DNA of 64,000 nt from Leguminivora glycinivorella (Eukaryota > Arthropoda > Insecta > Lepidoptera > Tortricidae). The stretch spans positions 4,774,001-4,838,000 of the forward strand of contig NC_062971.1 of NCBI RefSeq assembly GCF_023078275.1, read 5' to 3'. The translations under genes and the position numbers were made by a program. Below the pieces are notes generated by a model. The model was not told where the DNA came from and searched no databases. It saw nothing but the letters and a program-made list of their open reading frames with translations. This document shows positions 44,294-58,370 of this stretch, piece by piece (within the stretch, counting starts at the first letter, position 1; each line of letters starts with the position of its first letter).

Positions 44294-46453
44294 TGTTCCA
44301 AACTCTGGGGAATAAGTTTGGAACAAAAAGAATTAAAACATTGCCTGAATTCATCTCCAAAGGTTTATCACTATAACTGCTATCATTATAACTCAATCTG
44401 TATAAACGTCAGTCAAGCAAAGGAATGATTCATACCTTTGGTTAGCAGTGGCTACACTGCATGTATGGAATGACTGTTAGAGCCTTTCTCTAACCGCTGT
44501 CCTCGTTGCCTCCACACTGGTCAGCATGACTGGCATCTCAAGATCTGTATTAAAAAAGGGGTAACTATGACTTACAAAGTCACTAAATTATCTCTATATA
44601 ATATCACACATTTAGTTCTATGCAAGTATTATTACAAGGTTAATCTCATATTATATTCTTTCCATTATAGGTTCTCAAATCTCACTGAAATCATTAATTC
44701 CAAGTTGCTTATTAAAGTTATTACAGTTCCAACTATTTATCATCATCATCATTATCATGACCATCATCATGTTAGTTCCCTTTGAACTACATAAATGTAG
44801 TACTTAAATACATATGTAAAGTATCTCAAAGATACTTTCCAGCCACCATTATGGTGCATCAATATTCATACCAAAGTACTACACAAATAATGCAGTAAAT
44901 CAGTAAACAAAGTCAATTTCTAACAACATTTGTCTTTCATTATAGTTGCTATTATCTCAACTAATGTATTGAGATATATCAACTCAATTCAGCATATTCA
45001 GGATACAAAATTCCACATATGATAGTCAAACTCAATATGAAAGCTTTGTAACCATTCTCTCACAAAGTACACTTCTCAAATATAGAGAATAAATGCAGAT
45101 GGTATATCACGGATACAACATCAGATCAGATGAGTATAACATCATCATTGCAAGTATCTTAACACCACTCATAAACACAACTATGGCAAGCACATTAACA
45201 TTACACATAGATCAACACATTACAGATTATTAGAGATATTTCATAAACCACAGAACACCTCTGTAGTACACACATTATCAAAGCCACTTTTATCTTTCAT
45301 ACACCACAGAAACTCTCTTTGGTAACCACATTATTAAAGCCTCTTTTATCTTTCATATACCACAGAAACTCTCTTTGGTAACCACATTATTAAAGCCTCT
45401 TTTATCTTTCATATACCACAGAAACTCTCTTTGGTAACCACATTATTAAAGCCTCTCATATATACATTACAGACTTAAGGCTATACACTTACATAGCGTC
45501 ACAACGCCCCACATCAATGGCCGGCGCTTGACAAATACTTTTATGGACCCAAACTGTGTACGAAGGTTCGTCAACCTCCCAGAAAAGCGCTAATCTTGTA
45601 CACATGCCTGACTGCCCTTACAGTGTTCACCATCTTGGGGGGTCCTCCCAGAGGATGCGTGAACCCATGGCCTTCAGGCGTCAGCGGCCGGGTCTAACAA
45701 ACTCATCCGGCGCTTACCAAGGCCGGGGGCGACTCCAACCCCAGCCAAACTCATAACTTTCCTCATATTAAATAGATAGCACAATTACCAAGGCTGGACC
45801 ACACCCCCAGCCTCTGGTTGCGGTCGTACCAGCATCAGAGTTACCCGATGCCTGGTCCCAAACTATTTGGGGCCGCGCTGACTTAATAACAGCCATGATT
45901 GCCTTTTGACGCCCTCCATACGCCATTGTGTGTTGCAATCATGCTCTTTTCGTATTGCCGTCTCTCCAGACGCAAAATCATAATTCTTAACTTAGTCTAA
46001 ACAGACATAATAGTTATATTTCATAACAATCACAATTTATAAGTCTGCTGAGGCAGACTCCATCTTGTGGTGCAACAATTGTTACGTCTACAAATGTTCT
46101 TAATATGAATAAACATGGAATAAACTCCAATTCAACATATTATCAACAACAGAAACACCATCATCGTAAACTTTGTAATAATGCATAGCAATAATATTCA
46201 ATCATGAAAAGTTAGTTTTAGGTTAAATGTACGAGAACGTTTTGGGAGAATAACTCCTCTTATCAAGAGATAAAAAACACCACTTAGCTTTCTTTGGTGA
46301 CTCGGCTCCCCTTGATGAGCACTGATTCGAATATTAATTTACATAATTAAATTCAACACGCCATAAAGTGACAAACAGGTTTTTACTGGTTTGAATGGAG
46401 GTTGTTTCGTTCAGTTGGTAGTGTTGCCAGGTAACTCGCGAAACGTCGCGACA
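44294..46453 (-). repeat. BEL/Pao LTR 2 (shared, middle)
   Basis: 2160 bp, almost identical to LTR 1 without its LINE. It provides the empty site (GTAGTA at 45263-45268) that fixes the LINE borders. It serves as 5' LTR of one unit and 3' LTR of the other. Confidence 0.87.
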
Positions 46454-47229
46454 CACCCGACGACGAAAGTTTAATGAAAAGGAGTTAGTGTAAGCAACAA
46501 GTGGCGGGACCACTCTTTGATCTTCTCCAATTGCTTGGACCGCTGTTGCTCTCTTTTGTCTCTCATCTCTAGGCGTCACTGACTCTATGCCATCTTGTGC
46601 AAATCACTCTGACATATTTTCAGAGGTATACTTACATGATTTCTGTTTCATTGATGCCTTCTACTTAAGCCCATATCCACCTTATCTTATCTCTGTCCAC
46701 TTAATATGTTATTATCCACTATCTCTTTCTTTGATCTATTTTGCTTTAGTTTCACATCCTCTCTTTGAATCGGTACCTATATCTACTTCTATATCAAGAT
46801 CCATCACTTCTTCCTCATAGGATGTTTATCATTTAATATATCCTTTGCAGGATCCACAGACACCATTGATTCTCCTATCTCAAGGACACAAATGTGCTAT
46901 ATATCTTATAAATATAGTGTTACCTACTTTACTTTAGTCACTCTACATTGCCCATTTATTTCTGTAATTAATTTTGATATACGATCAACTTTCTGAGTCT
47001 CTCTGTTCTCTTGATTTTTTCTTAATTTGTACATACTATGTCACCAACACAACACGTGGTGCCACCTTAACTTGAACTCTCACTTGTTTATTCTTAACCT
47101 CTCACAATTCGAGAGACCCTCCCGCGCCAGAAAAAGAATTGTCAATCATCTGATTGCTCAGACATTTAGATGGGCTATATAACAAGAACTTCGGGACAAT
47201 TTAAGTAGCCAAAAATGTAACTTTTCTAT

Positions 47230-47898
47230 GTCACTTAACGGTCCTTTTGCCACATCAGCCGGATTCAATTTGGAGGGTACATTAACGTAGATCCAAGTTT
47301 CTGTTCTTTTACATTTCTTCTATCCCTTTTGTTACAAATAGTACAAGTAACTTGTTTGACTGCCACCTATAACAATCTGACTGTCACACTCTAATGTTTG
47401 CTTAGTCACCTTTTATTGGGAGATATCTTTTTACATATTATATTAATCTATTTTCTATTGAGGTGCCTCATAGTTCTAAACGGACTATTTTTAAATCATC
47501 CTTGATTTCTTATGAGAGTCAGTCTATTTCAGTTAATGCCTTTGCTGTATACATTATAGTTAGTATCTCTATGCACTATAGCAGAATATGCATTGACTAA
47601 TGCGTCTGTGAAACCATATATTTGACAAGTTTCTTCCCTGGATATATTTCTAGGTAAGTATTCCTACATATATCTTTTACTACCTCTAATTCTTTAATAT
47701 AGTTTTCCAGTATGTTACAATTTTTTTTTTTTTTTTTGACAAGTTTCTTCACTGGATATATTTCTAGGTAAGTATACCTACATATATCTTTTAATAAGGT
47801 AGAGCTCTATCTAATATATTTTACCCATAAAGATTGTAAGAGCAATTTAGCTGGTAAAACGATAGGCGCTGCAAGCCCACACGGATAATAGATGTAAG
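47230..47898 (-). pseudogene. BEL/Pao pol remnant, unit 2
   Basis: Same three blocks as in unit 1, displaced by 7804 bp (RNase H blocks) or 7858 bp (RT block) because the 54-bp insertion falls between them. Same disabling changes as unit 1. Confidence 0.78.
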
Positions 47899-49506
47899 CT
47901 ATGGTATTTAGTATTTCTCTTTTGGTAAAAGTATTTTTGTTGGATTTGTTCTTAATTTAAGTATCTTTGCACATATCGCAAACCAATCCTAAAGTTTTTA
48001 CTGTGCCTTTATTGTCTATTTCTGGAATGATTTTCCAGATCCGTAGGATTTGTATCCATAGAATACGTTTTGTTAATGTTCTCTAGCTATAAAATCTAGT
48101 CACATCTCTTTTCCTTTTCATTTAGTCCGATTTATAAGAAAGCTTTTTCTATATCAGCTATTTGTTATTCTATGACATCTGAACTTGACCACGAGTTGGA
48201 TGAGATCTTTTAGCATCAGAGGGCCATGATATAGACTCAATCAAGCTTTTACCTTCTCTACCCTCTGCTGAAACGTTGTACAGTTCTCATGTCCTTTCCC
48301 CTCAATGAAATTCCATGGTGGGCCAAAATATACTGAATGGTCTTCCTGGCTGTGATTAGGGACAAACTCTATGATCTCTTTATTTAATCGGTCTTGTGGG
48401 ATTTGTTCATAAATGAGCAGTGCGACTCTCTATAGCCCCTTTCACTTGACTGACTAGGCTACCTTAGGCCAATTCGAAGCTTGCAGGTAGATCCGTAGGA
48501 TACTCATTCTACCGCCAACTAACTACATGACAGTTGTTAATAATAGTAGTGGTCTTATTAATTATTAATAGTTTCTTCATCTCTATCCGTGCTAGAAGTA
48601 TCTGTGATAATAATGGATTCTAGTTCTCACACAACTTTTACATTTCCTACATCTAAAGTAGGGTCAGGTTTTGTTAATTTATTCTCATACAGAGTCTGAA
48701 AGTAAGTTAAAACCATCAGGTCATTTTGTCTCTATGATCAGGTTTTCCTGATAAGATCTAGCCTAATATAGATTTTCTGAAAATTCTGTTTCTCAGTATT
48801 CATAAAGAATAATAATAATAATAAATGAGCGGGCTCGAAAGACCCGAGAATTTTAAACGGAGATGCAAATAATAATAATAATCTCTTCCTATAAGTATGT
48901 CAATACGATCTGACAAAGGGTTATCATCTACTAAATTTATTCTTTTATTGTAATTGCTCACATATGTAAGCAGATCTTCTCTGGGACATGATACACTTGG
49001 TGTAATTGCTGGTACCATATTGGTAAACAATAATCTTAATACCTATATTTTCAAGCAAATTCTAATCAGTTTACTTTTAATTTCCTTTAGTTGCTCAGTT
49101 TCAAATATGAAAAAATAGGCTAATTTTCTGTTCTGTGCTTAAATATAATTTATTTTCAATTCTTTGTGTCATATAACTTCTTTGAGAACTACTGTCCCTC
49201 AATAAGTGATATTTATTTCTTGACAATTCCATTCCTTTTTATAGCAGACAATGCAGCTGTTTGTAAAACAGTGGTTCCTTCTCTGTGTATGTGTAAGGTG
49301 TTGACAGGTTTTATTTACTATTTGAAAGTCATGGCTTCGGACACAAGGCCTTGTTAATTTTCCCTGTAGTATTGTAATGAACGCATTTGACATTTTGATT
49401 ATATTCTTTTCTCTATGTCTTCCTTTAACACAAATATAGCAGCTGTTTGTTAATTTCTTATACGGTTTTCCATGACCTCATAGATAAGGCAAAATCGCTG
49501 TAATAA

Positions 49507-49756
49507 TACATACATACATACAATCACGCCTGTATCCCATAAAGGGGTAGGCAGAGCACATGAAACTACTAAAGCTTCAGGGCCACTCTTGGCAAATAAG
49601 GGGTTAAAAGAAAATAAAACTGTGGCATTGCAGTGACAGGTTGCCAACCTCTCGCCTACACCACAATTTAACCCATATCCCATAGTCGCCTTCTACGACA
49701 CCCACGGGAAGAAAGGGGGTGGTGAAATTCTTAACCCGTCACCACACAGGCAGGCT
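49507..49756. repeat. (CATA)n-ended interspersed repeat inside BEL unit 2
   Basis: Copy of the 41649-41898 insertion at the equivalent place, carried along by the duplication of the unit. Confidence 0.5.
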
Positions 49757-52151
49757 GTAATAATTGTTTTCACAATTTTCTAGCTTTCCATTTAAGTTGA
49801 TATTTTATATTTTCACTTTTGGTGTCATAAGGCCTCTTTAAAAAAGGAGAGCCTAAATTTTAATAGGTGATGAGGTATAGATAACCAACCTTAGTTATCA
49901 GAGTGCTGTCGATATACTCAAAAATAGGTCTGAAAACCCAAGCAAGTGGTTAATATCCATTATGCCACTCTATACAGAGTGAAAGGTTTGAAGATTGGCA
50001 CAAGACCATAAATGAGATCCAATAACATCTCATATTCTTAACAGTCATTAGGGAAATATTGATCATCATCACTTGAGGTTCATACTCATAGAAAAGTTTC
50101 CAGAATATATAATATATGAAGTGAAACTAAGTAAGTTTAAATCTACTCAAGAACTTAGAAAACAACTTGATATTGTTATAATGGCAAGAGAATCCTCTCT
50201 CTCTCGTTTCGAGGTCACAAGAAAATTAATAAAACTGAAGAAGTTCAATTTAGTACTGAGGTCCTCCATACCTCCTTTTAAGTATATTAATTTATCAACA
50301 TCACATCAGTCCCACTGACTTATACAAGAATGAAACTGGTCCCATCAAGGGGTACCAGTCCAATACATTTCACTTAAACTTGTGGAGTATAAACTCAGAT
50401 AATTTGCTTCGCTTATTAACCCGTAGTTTACTTAATTGTATGTTAGACACCTTTATATTAAATTGTAGAATTAAGGCATTTTCAAATTCAGCTAGTACTT
50501 CTTCACCTCCGAGCTGTGAGGTAGGTAGTCACTTTAGAAATTTCATTGGTACTTGTTTGTTTACAATTTTAAAATACTGATAAAGTTCAGTATTTAACCG
50601 GTTTATTATAGTGTGTAATTTTTGATGAAATGATGACGCTTTGTTCTGATTTGTTTTTAACTCATGGTATTAGTGCACTTGGTGTCAGTGGTTAACTTCT
50701 CTATATTACTAACAAATGTGGATACTTGGTCAAGCAGGCTTTGTTAATATGGGCATAAAATGGTTGATTCCAATAAGAAGTATTTTAACAACGTCAATTA
50801 TGCGGTTATTTCGTAGTTCATTTTCAGAAAATTTTCATGTGATTAAATTGCAAATGATGGATCATCAATATTTTAATTTTATGTGATGTCAAACAGCACA
50901 ATTCACAATAACACTATAATGATGAGTACCTATACTCAATGCGTAAAGATATTTTGAGATGAACACATTCGTACAATACAAATTTGCGTGGAATTTCATT
51001 ATTTATCATTTGCCAAAAGATGCAAAACTGAACATGTACAAAACACCTTTATCATTAATATCCCCTGACTTTAAAGTAGTTAAAAGCTTTTACAACACTC
51101 ACCGAGTCTTTCAACATTTTGCCCCAAGGGCGTTCATATCGCCACAAGGGCGTCCTTGCTAGGGATTAAACCCCAAACCTCTTTGCTGTGCCTGCTTCCC
51201 AATGAGCCATAAAACCGAATGTCTGCATTGGGACCACAGTGGCTAGAATTAGCGTAGATTTATCCTGGTACTACCTCCCTGTGTAGAAACGGACTCCCCG
51301 TCATATTTTCAGGTAATCAACAAGTAATTTCACTACCTTTGTTTATATAAACACATATTTTGCCGGTCACAATATTTACATTTACAATCCTTTAATGTCA
51401 TATGTCAAAGACAGACGTTCGGAATTCGACTGTTTTTTATGCGTGTTTATCGATCACATCGATTTTTCATTTATGTTTTAAGAACCAATAATTACAGAAA
51501 GCAATTATTTGTCCTTTTATTTGTGTATTAATTTTGTTAATGTTTAACATATTTATTAATTTATAATAAGCATTTGAAAATAAAATGTTGTAAGTACTAA
51601 CAAACCTCGTAAACTTGAGCTCTACAAACTTCGTAAACTTGTACTTATCAAACTTCGTAAACTTGCACCAATTGTCAACCTCACTTTGTCGAACAACAAA
51701 CAAACATTCTTTATCAATATTTCTACACATAATTGGTATGAAGGGAAATCACAATAAAATAAGTATACAATTCGTACATTTATGCTTAAGTAAAAGAGCA
51801 ATATATCTTTATTATAACACACATAACGTAAATGCTATGCTGCCAATTTCTGTGTCCATCTCGTGGCTATCACTTCTACTCGACGCTAGATGACATTAAT
51901 AATTTCAAATCAGCTTCTTCTAGTACCTGTTAAACCTATTTTTCATTAAATTGATGAATGTAGAACACAAATAAATAATTTTAAATGATATGAATCACAC
52001 ATCCCATGAACTGACGTCTTTATGCAATTTCTCAGATACCATACATAATAGAATTTTAACAAATGAAATGTACTTTTAACTTTATTCTTTCTGTGATTTT
52101 GGCAGCGTCTCCCAGCCACTACCAAATATCCCAGACTAACTCAACCAATTT

Positions 52152-54309
52152 TGTTCCAAACTCTGGGGAATAAGTTTGGAACAAAAAGAATTAAAACATT
52201 GCCTGAATTCATCTCCAAAGGTTTATCACTATAACTGCTATCATTATAACTCAATCTGTATAAACGTCAGTCAAGCAAAGGAATGATTCATACCTTTGGT
52301 TAGCAGTGGCTACACTGCATGTATGGAATGACTGTTAGAGCCTTTCTCTAACCGCTGTCCTCGTTGCCTCCACACTGGTCAGCATGACTGGCATCTCAAG
52401 ATCTGTATTAAAAAAGGGGTAACTATGACTTACAAAGTCACTAAATTATCTCTATATAATATCACACATTTAGTTCTATGCAAGTATTATTACAAGGTTA
52501 ATCTCATATTATATTCTTTCCATTATAGGTTCTCAAATCTCACTGAAATCATTAATTCCAAGTTGCTTATTAAAGTTATTACAGTTCCAACTATTTATCA
52601 TCATCATCATTATCATGACCATCATCATGTTAGTTCCCTTTGAACTACATAAATGTAGTACTTAAATACATATGTAAAGTATCTCAAAGATACTTTCCAG
52701 CCACCATTATGGTGCATCAATATTCATACCAAAGTACTACACAAATAATGCAGTAAATCAGTAAACAAAGTCAATTTCTAACAACATTTGTCTTTCATTA
52801 TAGTTGCTATTATCTCAACTAATGTATTGAGATATATCAACTCAATTCAGCATATTCAGGATACAAAATTCCACATATGATAGTCAAACTCAATATGAAA
52901 GCTTTGTAACCATTCTCTCACAAAGTACACTTCTCAAATATAGAGAATAAATGCAGATGGTATATCACGGATACAACATCAGATCAGATGAGTATAACAT
53001 CATCATTGCAAGTATCTTAACACCACTCATAAACACAACTATGGCAAGCACATTAACATTACACATAGATCAACACATTACAGATTATTAGAGATATTTC
53101 ATAAACCACAGAACACCTCTGTAGTACACACATTATCAAAGCCACTTTTATCTTTCATACACCACAGAAACTCTCTTTGGTAACCACATTATTAAAGCCT
53201 CTTTTATCTTTCATATACCACAGAAACTCTCTTTGGTAACCACATTATTAAAGCCTCTTTTATCTTTCATATACCACAGAAACTCTCTTTGGTAACCACA
53301 TTATTAAAGCCTCTCATATATACATTACAGACTTAAGGCTATACACTTACATAGCGTCACAACGCCCCACATCAATGGCCGGCGCTTGACAAATACTTTT
53401 ATGGACCCAAACTGTGTACGAAGGTTCGTCAACCTCCCAGAAAAGCGCTAATCTTGTACACATGCCTGACTGCCCTTACAGTGTTCACCATCTTGGGGGG
53501 TCCTCCCAGAGGATGCGTGAACCCATGGCCTTCAGGCGTCAGCGGCCGGGTCTAACAAACTCATCCGGCGCTTACCAAGGCCGGGGGCGACTCCAACCCC
53601 AGCCAAACTCATAACTTTCCTCATATTAAATAGATAGCACAATTACCAAGGCTGGACCACACCCCCAGCCTCTGGTTGCGGTCGTACCAGCATCAGAGTT
53701 ACCCGATGCCTGGTCCCAAACTATTTGGGGCCGCGCTGACTTAATAACAGCCATGATTGCCTTTTGACGCCCTCCATACGCCATTGTGTGTTGCAATCAT
53801 GCTCTTTTCGTATTGCCGTCTCTCCAGACGCAAAATCATAATTCTTAACTTAGTCTAAACAGACATAATAGTTATATTTCATAACAATCACAATTTATAA
53901 GTCTGCTGAGGCAGACTCCATCTTGTGGTGCAACAATTGTTACGTCTACAAATGTTCTTAATATGAATAAACATGGAATAAACTCCAATTCAACATATTA
54001 TCAACAACAGAAACACCATCATCGTAAACTTTGTAATAATGCATAGCAATAATATTCAATCATGAAAAGTTAGTTTTAGGTTAAATGTACGAGAACGTTT
54101 TGGGAGAATAACTCCTCTTATCAAGAGATAAAAAACACCACTTAGCTTTCTTTGGTGACTCGGCTCCCCTTGATGAGCACTGATTCGAATATTAATTTAC
54201 GAATTTAATTTACGAATAATAAAGTGACAAACAGGTTTTTACTGGTTTGAATGGAGGTTGTTTCGTTCAGTTGGTAGTGTTGCCAGGTAACTCGCGAAAC
54301 GTCGCGACA
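52152..54309 (-). repeat. BEL/Pao LTR 3 (outer 5' LTR)
   Basis: 2158 bp. It matches LTR 1 and LTR 2 except for a replaced patch of about 25 bp at 54200-54222, where ATTTACGAATTTAATTTACG stands instead of ATTTACATAATTAAATTCAA. The LTR ends at GTCGCGACA (54309), followed by the target duplication AGACT. Confidence 0.85.
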
Positions 54310-54314
54310 AGACT

Positions 54315-56950
54315 ACCATCAACCATCAAGAATCATATCATCTAAGGTGTACGGCTCGTACAATAATATTTCACTAATTTCATACCTTTTCATGATTTAC
54401 ATTATTATTATTATTATTATTTTTTTTAATAGGTCGCTTGTCAGGCGTCTAATGTATAATAGGTAATTATTGATGATAACATTGATAACTGATTGTATCG
54501 GCCCTATACTTCATTATATGCACCTATTATTGCTAGTAACTAGTAAATAGTACATATAAGTATTTAGTTATAGAACCTAATGTATCTGGAGCCTCGTCTG
54601 CCGACAAACCATACTCTGGTTTGGCAGAAGATAAATTTAGTTGTAGGTTTAGTTTTTGAATAAACATTTATTTCATTTTATTTCATTTTTCATTTCATCT
54701 AATGCAATTCATAATACTTACGGATATTATAATGTTTAGTTAGATCTACTCATAAATTTAATTATAAATTGCAGTGCATAGTTATTAAAACTTTTACTGT
54801 CTACTGTTTTTTTTTGGGATCGAAAGGGCTCGTGATTCATTGCATTGTAATACATAGAGATACTATATAGAATATGCATTAAAATCCTATTCAGGGTCAC
54901 GTATCCACTTTATCGTTTTATTGATTTTGTTTCATCATGATCAGCTTTCTTTCTCGTAGATACTTTGTACCACACAAAGTAATCAACGATTAATTTTCTA
55001 AAATAGATAGCTGTTCATATACTATTTAAGAAGTGCTTACCCAATTGACCCAATTATACTAACATCCGATTTATATCTACACAGTATGTATATATTTTAG
55101 ATAACACTTTTCTTTTAAAGTATTTTATCAACATCTTTTTTTATTATTATTATCTCTTTATCTATCTTAAGATCTTAACTCTTAGGCTAGGCTATTTTAT
55201 AATATGATTATTAAAGAAATTACAAAACCACTTTTTTTTTTTTGGCTGATTGGCGATTGACCATAGTCACACCTGATGGAAGGTGAAGATATAGTCGAAG
55301 ATGGAGCTCACCGATTCAGTAATACTTAGCATATTCACTTTTATCCTAAAGAGACCGAGGTCGTATTTTTCTGGGAACATCTATGGTGGGAGTGCATTCC
55401 ATTCCTTTGATAAAATATTATCTAAATTATTACCCAAATATTATCTCCTTCATTTACTTTCTTTGCGCTGTTAACCGAACAAATCAGCATGCCCATTTAC
55501 AAGGCATCAAGTCATACTGAAATTGACCGGAGTAACAGGAGTAACAGAATACTTATACAGCTCACCGAACTACGAGGTAACTACCTCGTAGTAGGTAAGC
55601 ACAGTGTTTCTCCCCAGGTACCACGATTGATTTAAACATATGTTTGGCTGATTCAATAAAATATATTTTAACAAGTTTGACCTTGTTGTTTGGTTCGTAC
55701 AAATTTGACTTGTATCATCAATATTGTGATTTATTCCCTTTACTAAAATACTATTGTTTCAAACAGATAAACACGCAACAAGACGAGTTTGTTAGATTCA
55801 CAAGGCAAATTTCTCTCAGTTGTACCCTTAACTTCACATCCGTCTATCAATCCATTTATATATAGAATAGAATCATGTTCCCTAACTTCTAAATAATGTG
55901 CATTGTAAGTAGTTAGGTACCTAGATAATTGACGTGAAGCATTGAAATCTGTGATTATTTAACATTTTACAATCACTACAGACAAAGCTGATTCAGCCGC
56001 TGACTGTTGTCCTTTTATTCATTTTCTTGACCAGACGAAATAAGGTCACTAGTGAGATTTATTTTATAAATTTACAAACTTAGGTTACTAGTTCGCTTGG
56101 AAAATCTTATACAAATTTAATATGTATTCACGAAAGAGAGACCACATTTCAATATCCTCCCGTGAAATTACGCAAACAAGTTCAGCATTTTTATTTCTTA
56201 TTTTTTTTTCTATATTAGTTCAATAGAGGCTCACAGATCCATTAGTTTATTTGTTTTAACTGGACACCTGACTTGTATGAGATTCACCTACATGAATCTC
56301 TGCAGTATGTACCTATTACCCTAACTGATAACGAGTACCTTCAGTACCAATATATTTTTGTAATGATTTTCAACTGACGTAGATTGTCTTTGAAAATCTA
56401 TCATAGATCAACTTAAATAGGCATGTCTTTCTCTTGAGGTCACCCATACTGACAAAGCCTTGTTGACGGTAAGCAGAGTTAGCAACTTCTTTTTTTTTCC
56501 GCGTTGTTGAAATGTATCAAGCGTTCGCTTAATTTTATTCAATTCAGCTGCACCACTACGTGTTTTTTTTATATACAATGCAATGTCAAACCAATAAACT
56601 GTCTTTATTTATTTATTTTTTTCACTCTTTTCACTCTGATTGACGTTAGCGGCATCTAGGTATATAAAGAGTGCTCTTTTCCAGCGCTCCCACCGAACTC
56701 CTACTGATGTAGGATCACCTTCGCTGTCAAATGCCTCCAACGACAATTAAGAAGCCATACTGGACTTTCTTGGGGCAACCTGTACCCAATCAATTTAATG
56801 ATTCTAACTAACACAAGTCAAAATATATTATATTGAAAATATTTCAACTTATGCTATCTCAAAGTACTCAGTCATTGTACTTGAGTGTTTTACTGGGGTA
56901 GTTGTCTCAGACTCTCAGGCACTGGATGCCTTGGTATTTTTTTCTTTCAT
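54315..56950 (-). other. interior of the 121-bp-LTR element, middle part
   Basis: Non-coding mosaic. Near 54580-54690 CTGCCGACAAACCATACTC leads to GAATAAACATTTATTTC with (TTTCAT)-like repeats, a LINE-3'-end-like fragment. Near 55235-55370 GGCTGATTGGCGATTGACC and ACCTGATGGAAGGTGAAG resemble a dispersed lepidopteran LINE 3' region. No conserved protein motif was found in any frame. Confidence 0.45.
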
Positions 56951-56999
56951 ATGTGTAATTTATTTCGGTTTCAATTTAATGATATTTATTGACCGACGT

Positions 57000-58370
57000 C
57001 AATCTACTATTATGACAATTGAAGGCTCAGATAGCATTTATCATCTGATCTAAGCGTCATTTAAGCGCACGTTCAACCAGTATAACCGTAATTTACTTCG
57101 TGTTTAGGTTATTATCATTAAGCTCATATTTGCAACAATTCAATGTTCAGTTTTTTTTTTTTTTTTTATTGCTGTTTAACTATGTTTACAACAATTTAAT
57201 GACCAGATAAATATATCTGCCTTAACCAAGGTAAGTATGTTTTTTTTTTTCATTTATTTTACATGACAATTAAATGTCCAGATTCAGTAATCTGCTGCTA
57301 AATCCACATATATCTATATTTATCCTCGTAAGGCTAAAGTCATGTCAAATTAATGACCAGATACATTTTATCTGCTTTGAATGAGCCGTGCACACTGTAC
57401 AGGTCAGGTCATTGTTATTCTGTTACCAGTAGGTTTTTTTTTCCATGACAATTTAATGTCCAGATTCGGTAATCTGCTGTATTAACTAGCTTAATAACCA
57501 GAATTTCTGTTATCCAATTCACACACATGACAATTAAATGTCCAGATTCTGTAATCTGCTGTTTCCAAATTCGCAATTTAATGCCTTATTTTCAGCCACA
57601 AATGGCATAAAATTTCATAGTATTTAGATGCCATTTAAATGGTCGATACTAAACGATACAATTGAATGTACAGAGTGCACCTCCATGTGCTGTTTCCAAA
57701 TTCGCAATTTAATGCCTTATTTTCAGCCACAAATGGCATAAAATTTCATAGTACTTAGGTGCCAATTAAATGTTCGATACAATTGAATGTACAGAGTTGC
57801 ATATCCGTTTAATGCCTCTTTTTTTCTGCCGACTTTACTGACAAAGTAATTTAATACTTAGATGGAAACTGCTTATCATAAGTGCTTCAAAAATGTATTT
57901 TTTTTTGTTCTATACCGTGTTTTTTTTTCGTTAAATTTGACACGTCGTTAGGTTCATTATCAAGAACCATCCTGTATATCACTTTTAGGTAAATATGCAA
58001 TAAAAAATGTTCATCCTTTTCATACATAATAAATTAATTTATTATTGTGAGAGACCCTTAAGAATAACATTCAAGTTAGAGTCAAGTGATTGACGGCATA
58101 TGTCAAAACAAATAACATTAGGAATTGTTGTATTCAGCACTTTTTTTTTTTTAACTCGATAACCGCAAGAATTACGACGCTAGTTTCATAGATAAATTAA
58201 TTGTATTTGATGTAATGAATCTCTTTTTTTTTTTAAGTTAACATAATCCAATAACAACAGGGTGTATATTTCTTTATTTATTATAAGTAGGTATATTTAG
58301 CACTTAATGTGAACCCATCGAGTTTTCTGGTTTTTAAGTAATTAAATACTCAGATAAAACTGCTCGAAAT
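57000..58370. repeat. field of degenerate short hairpin repeats in the LTR-element interior
   Basis: The motif CAATTTAATGTCCAGAT followed by 4-9 bases and ATCTGCT recurs: clear copies near 57189, 57266, 57343, 57445 and 57527, weaker ones near 57013, 57137, 57490, 57660, 57780, 57848 and 58340. CAGATT/AATCTG can pair in each clear copy. In addition a segment of about 95 bp at 57559 is repeated at 57687 (CTGTTTCCAAATTCGCAATT onward). Spacing is irregular (40-100 bp). Confidence 0.7.

Larger units (their letters stand above)
46454..52151 (-). mobile_element. BEL/Pao internal region, unit 2
   Basis: 5698 bp, near-identical to 38650-44293. The main difference is a 54-bp insertion after the poly-T near 47738. 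That insertion is a two-mismatch copy of neighbouring sequence at about 47623-47676 (GACAAGTTTCTTC...). One-base indels occur near 51280 and 52112. Confidence 0.8.
31422..54309 (-). mobile_element. tandem BEL/Pao retrotransposon, LTR-internal-LTR-internal-LTR
   Basis: Three 2.16-kb LTRs separate two internal regions. On the minus strand each LTR starts TGTCGCGACG and ends TTTGGAACA. The whole is flanked by AGACT at 31417-31421 and 54310-54314, a 5-bp target duplication normal for BEL/Pao. The two units are close to identical; offsets are 7804 bp before and 7858 bp after a 54-bp insertion in unit 2. Family assignment comes from minus-strand pol remnants GLAAPIVLPAKLLLQSLW, QIYGFTDALVNAYSAI and YVNVPSKLNPADVA, in the BEL order and spacing. 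Both units share stop codons, and only 0.8 kb lies between RNase H and the 3' LTR, too little for integrase. The copy was therefore defective before it was doubled. Confidence 0.88.
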
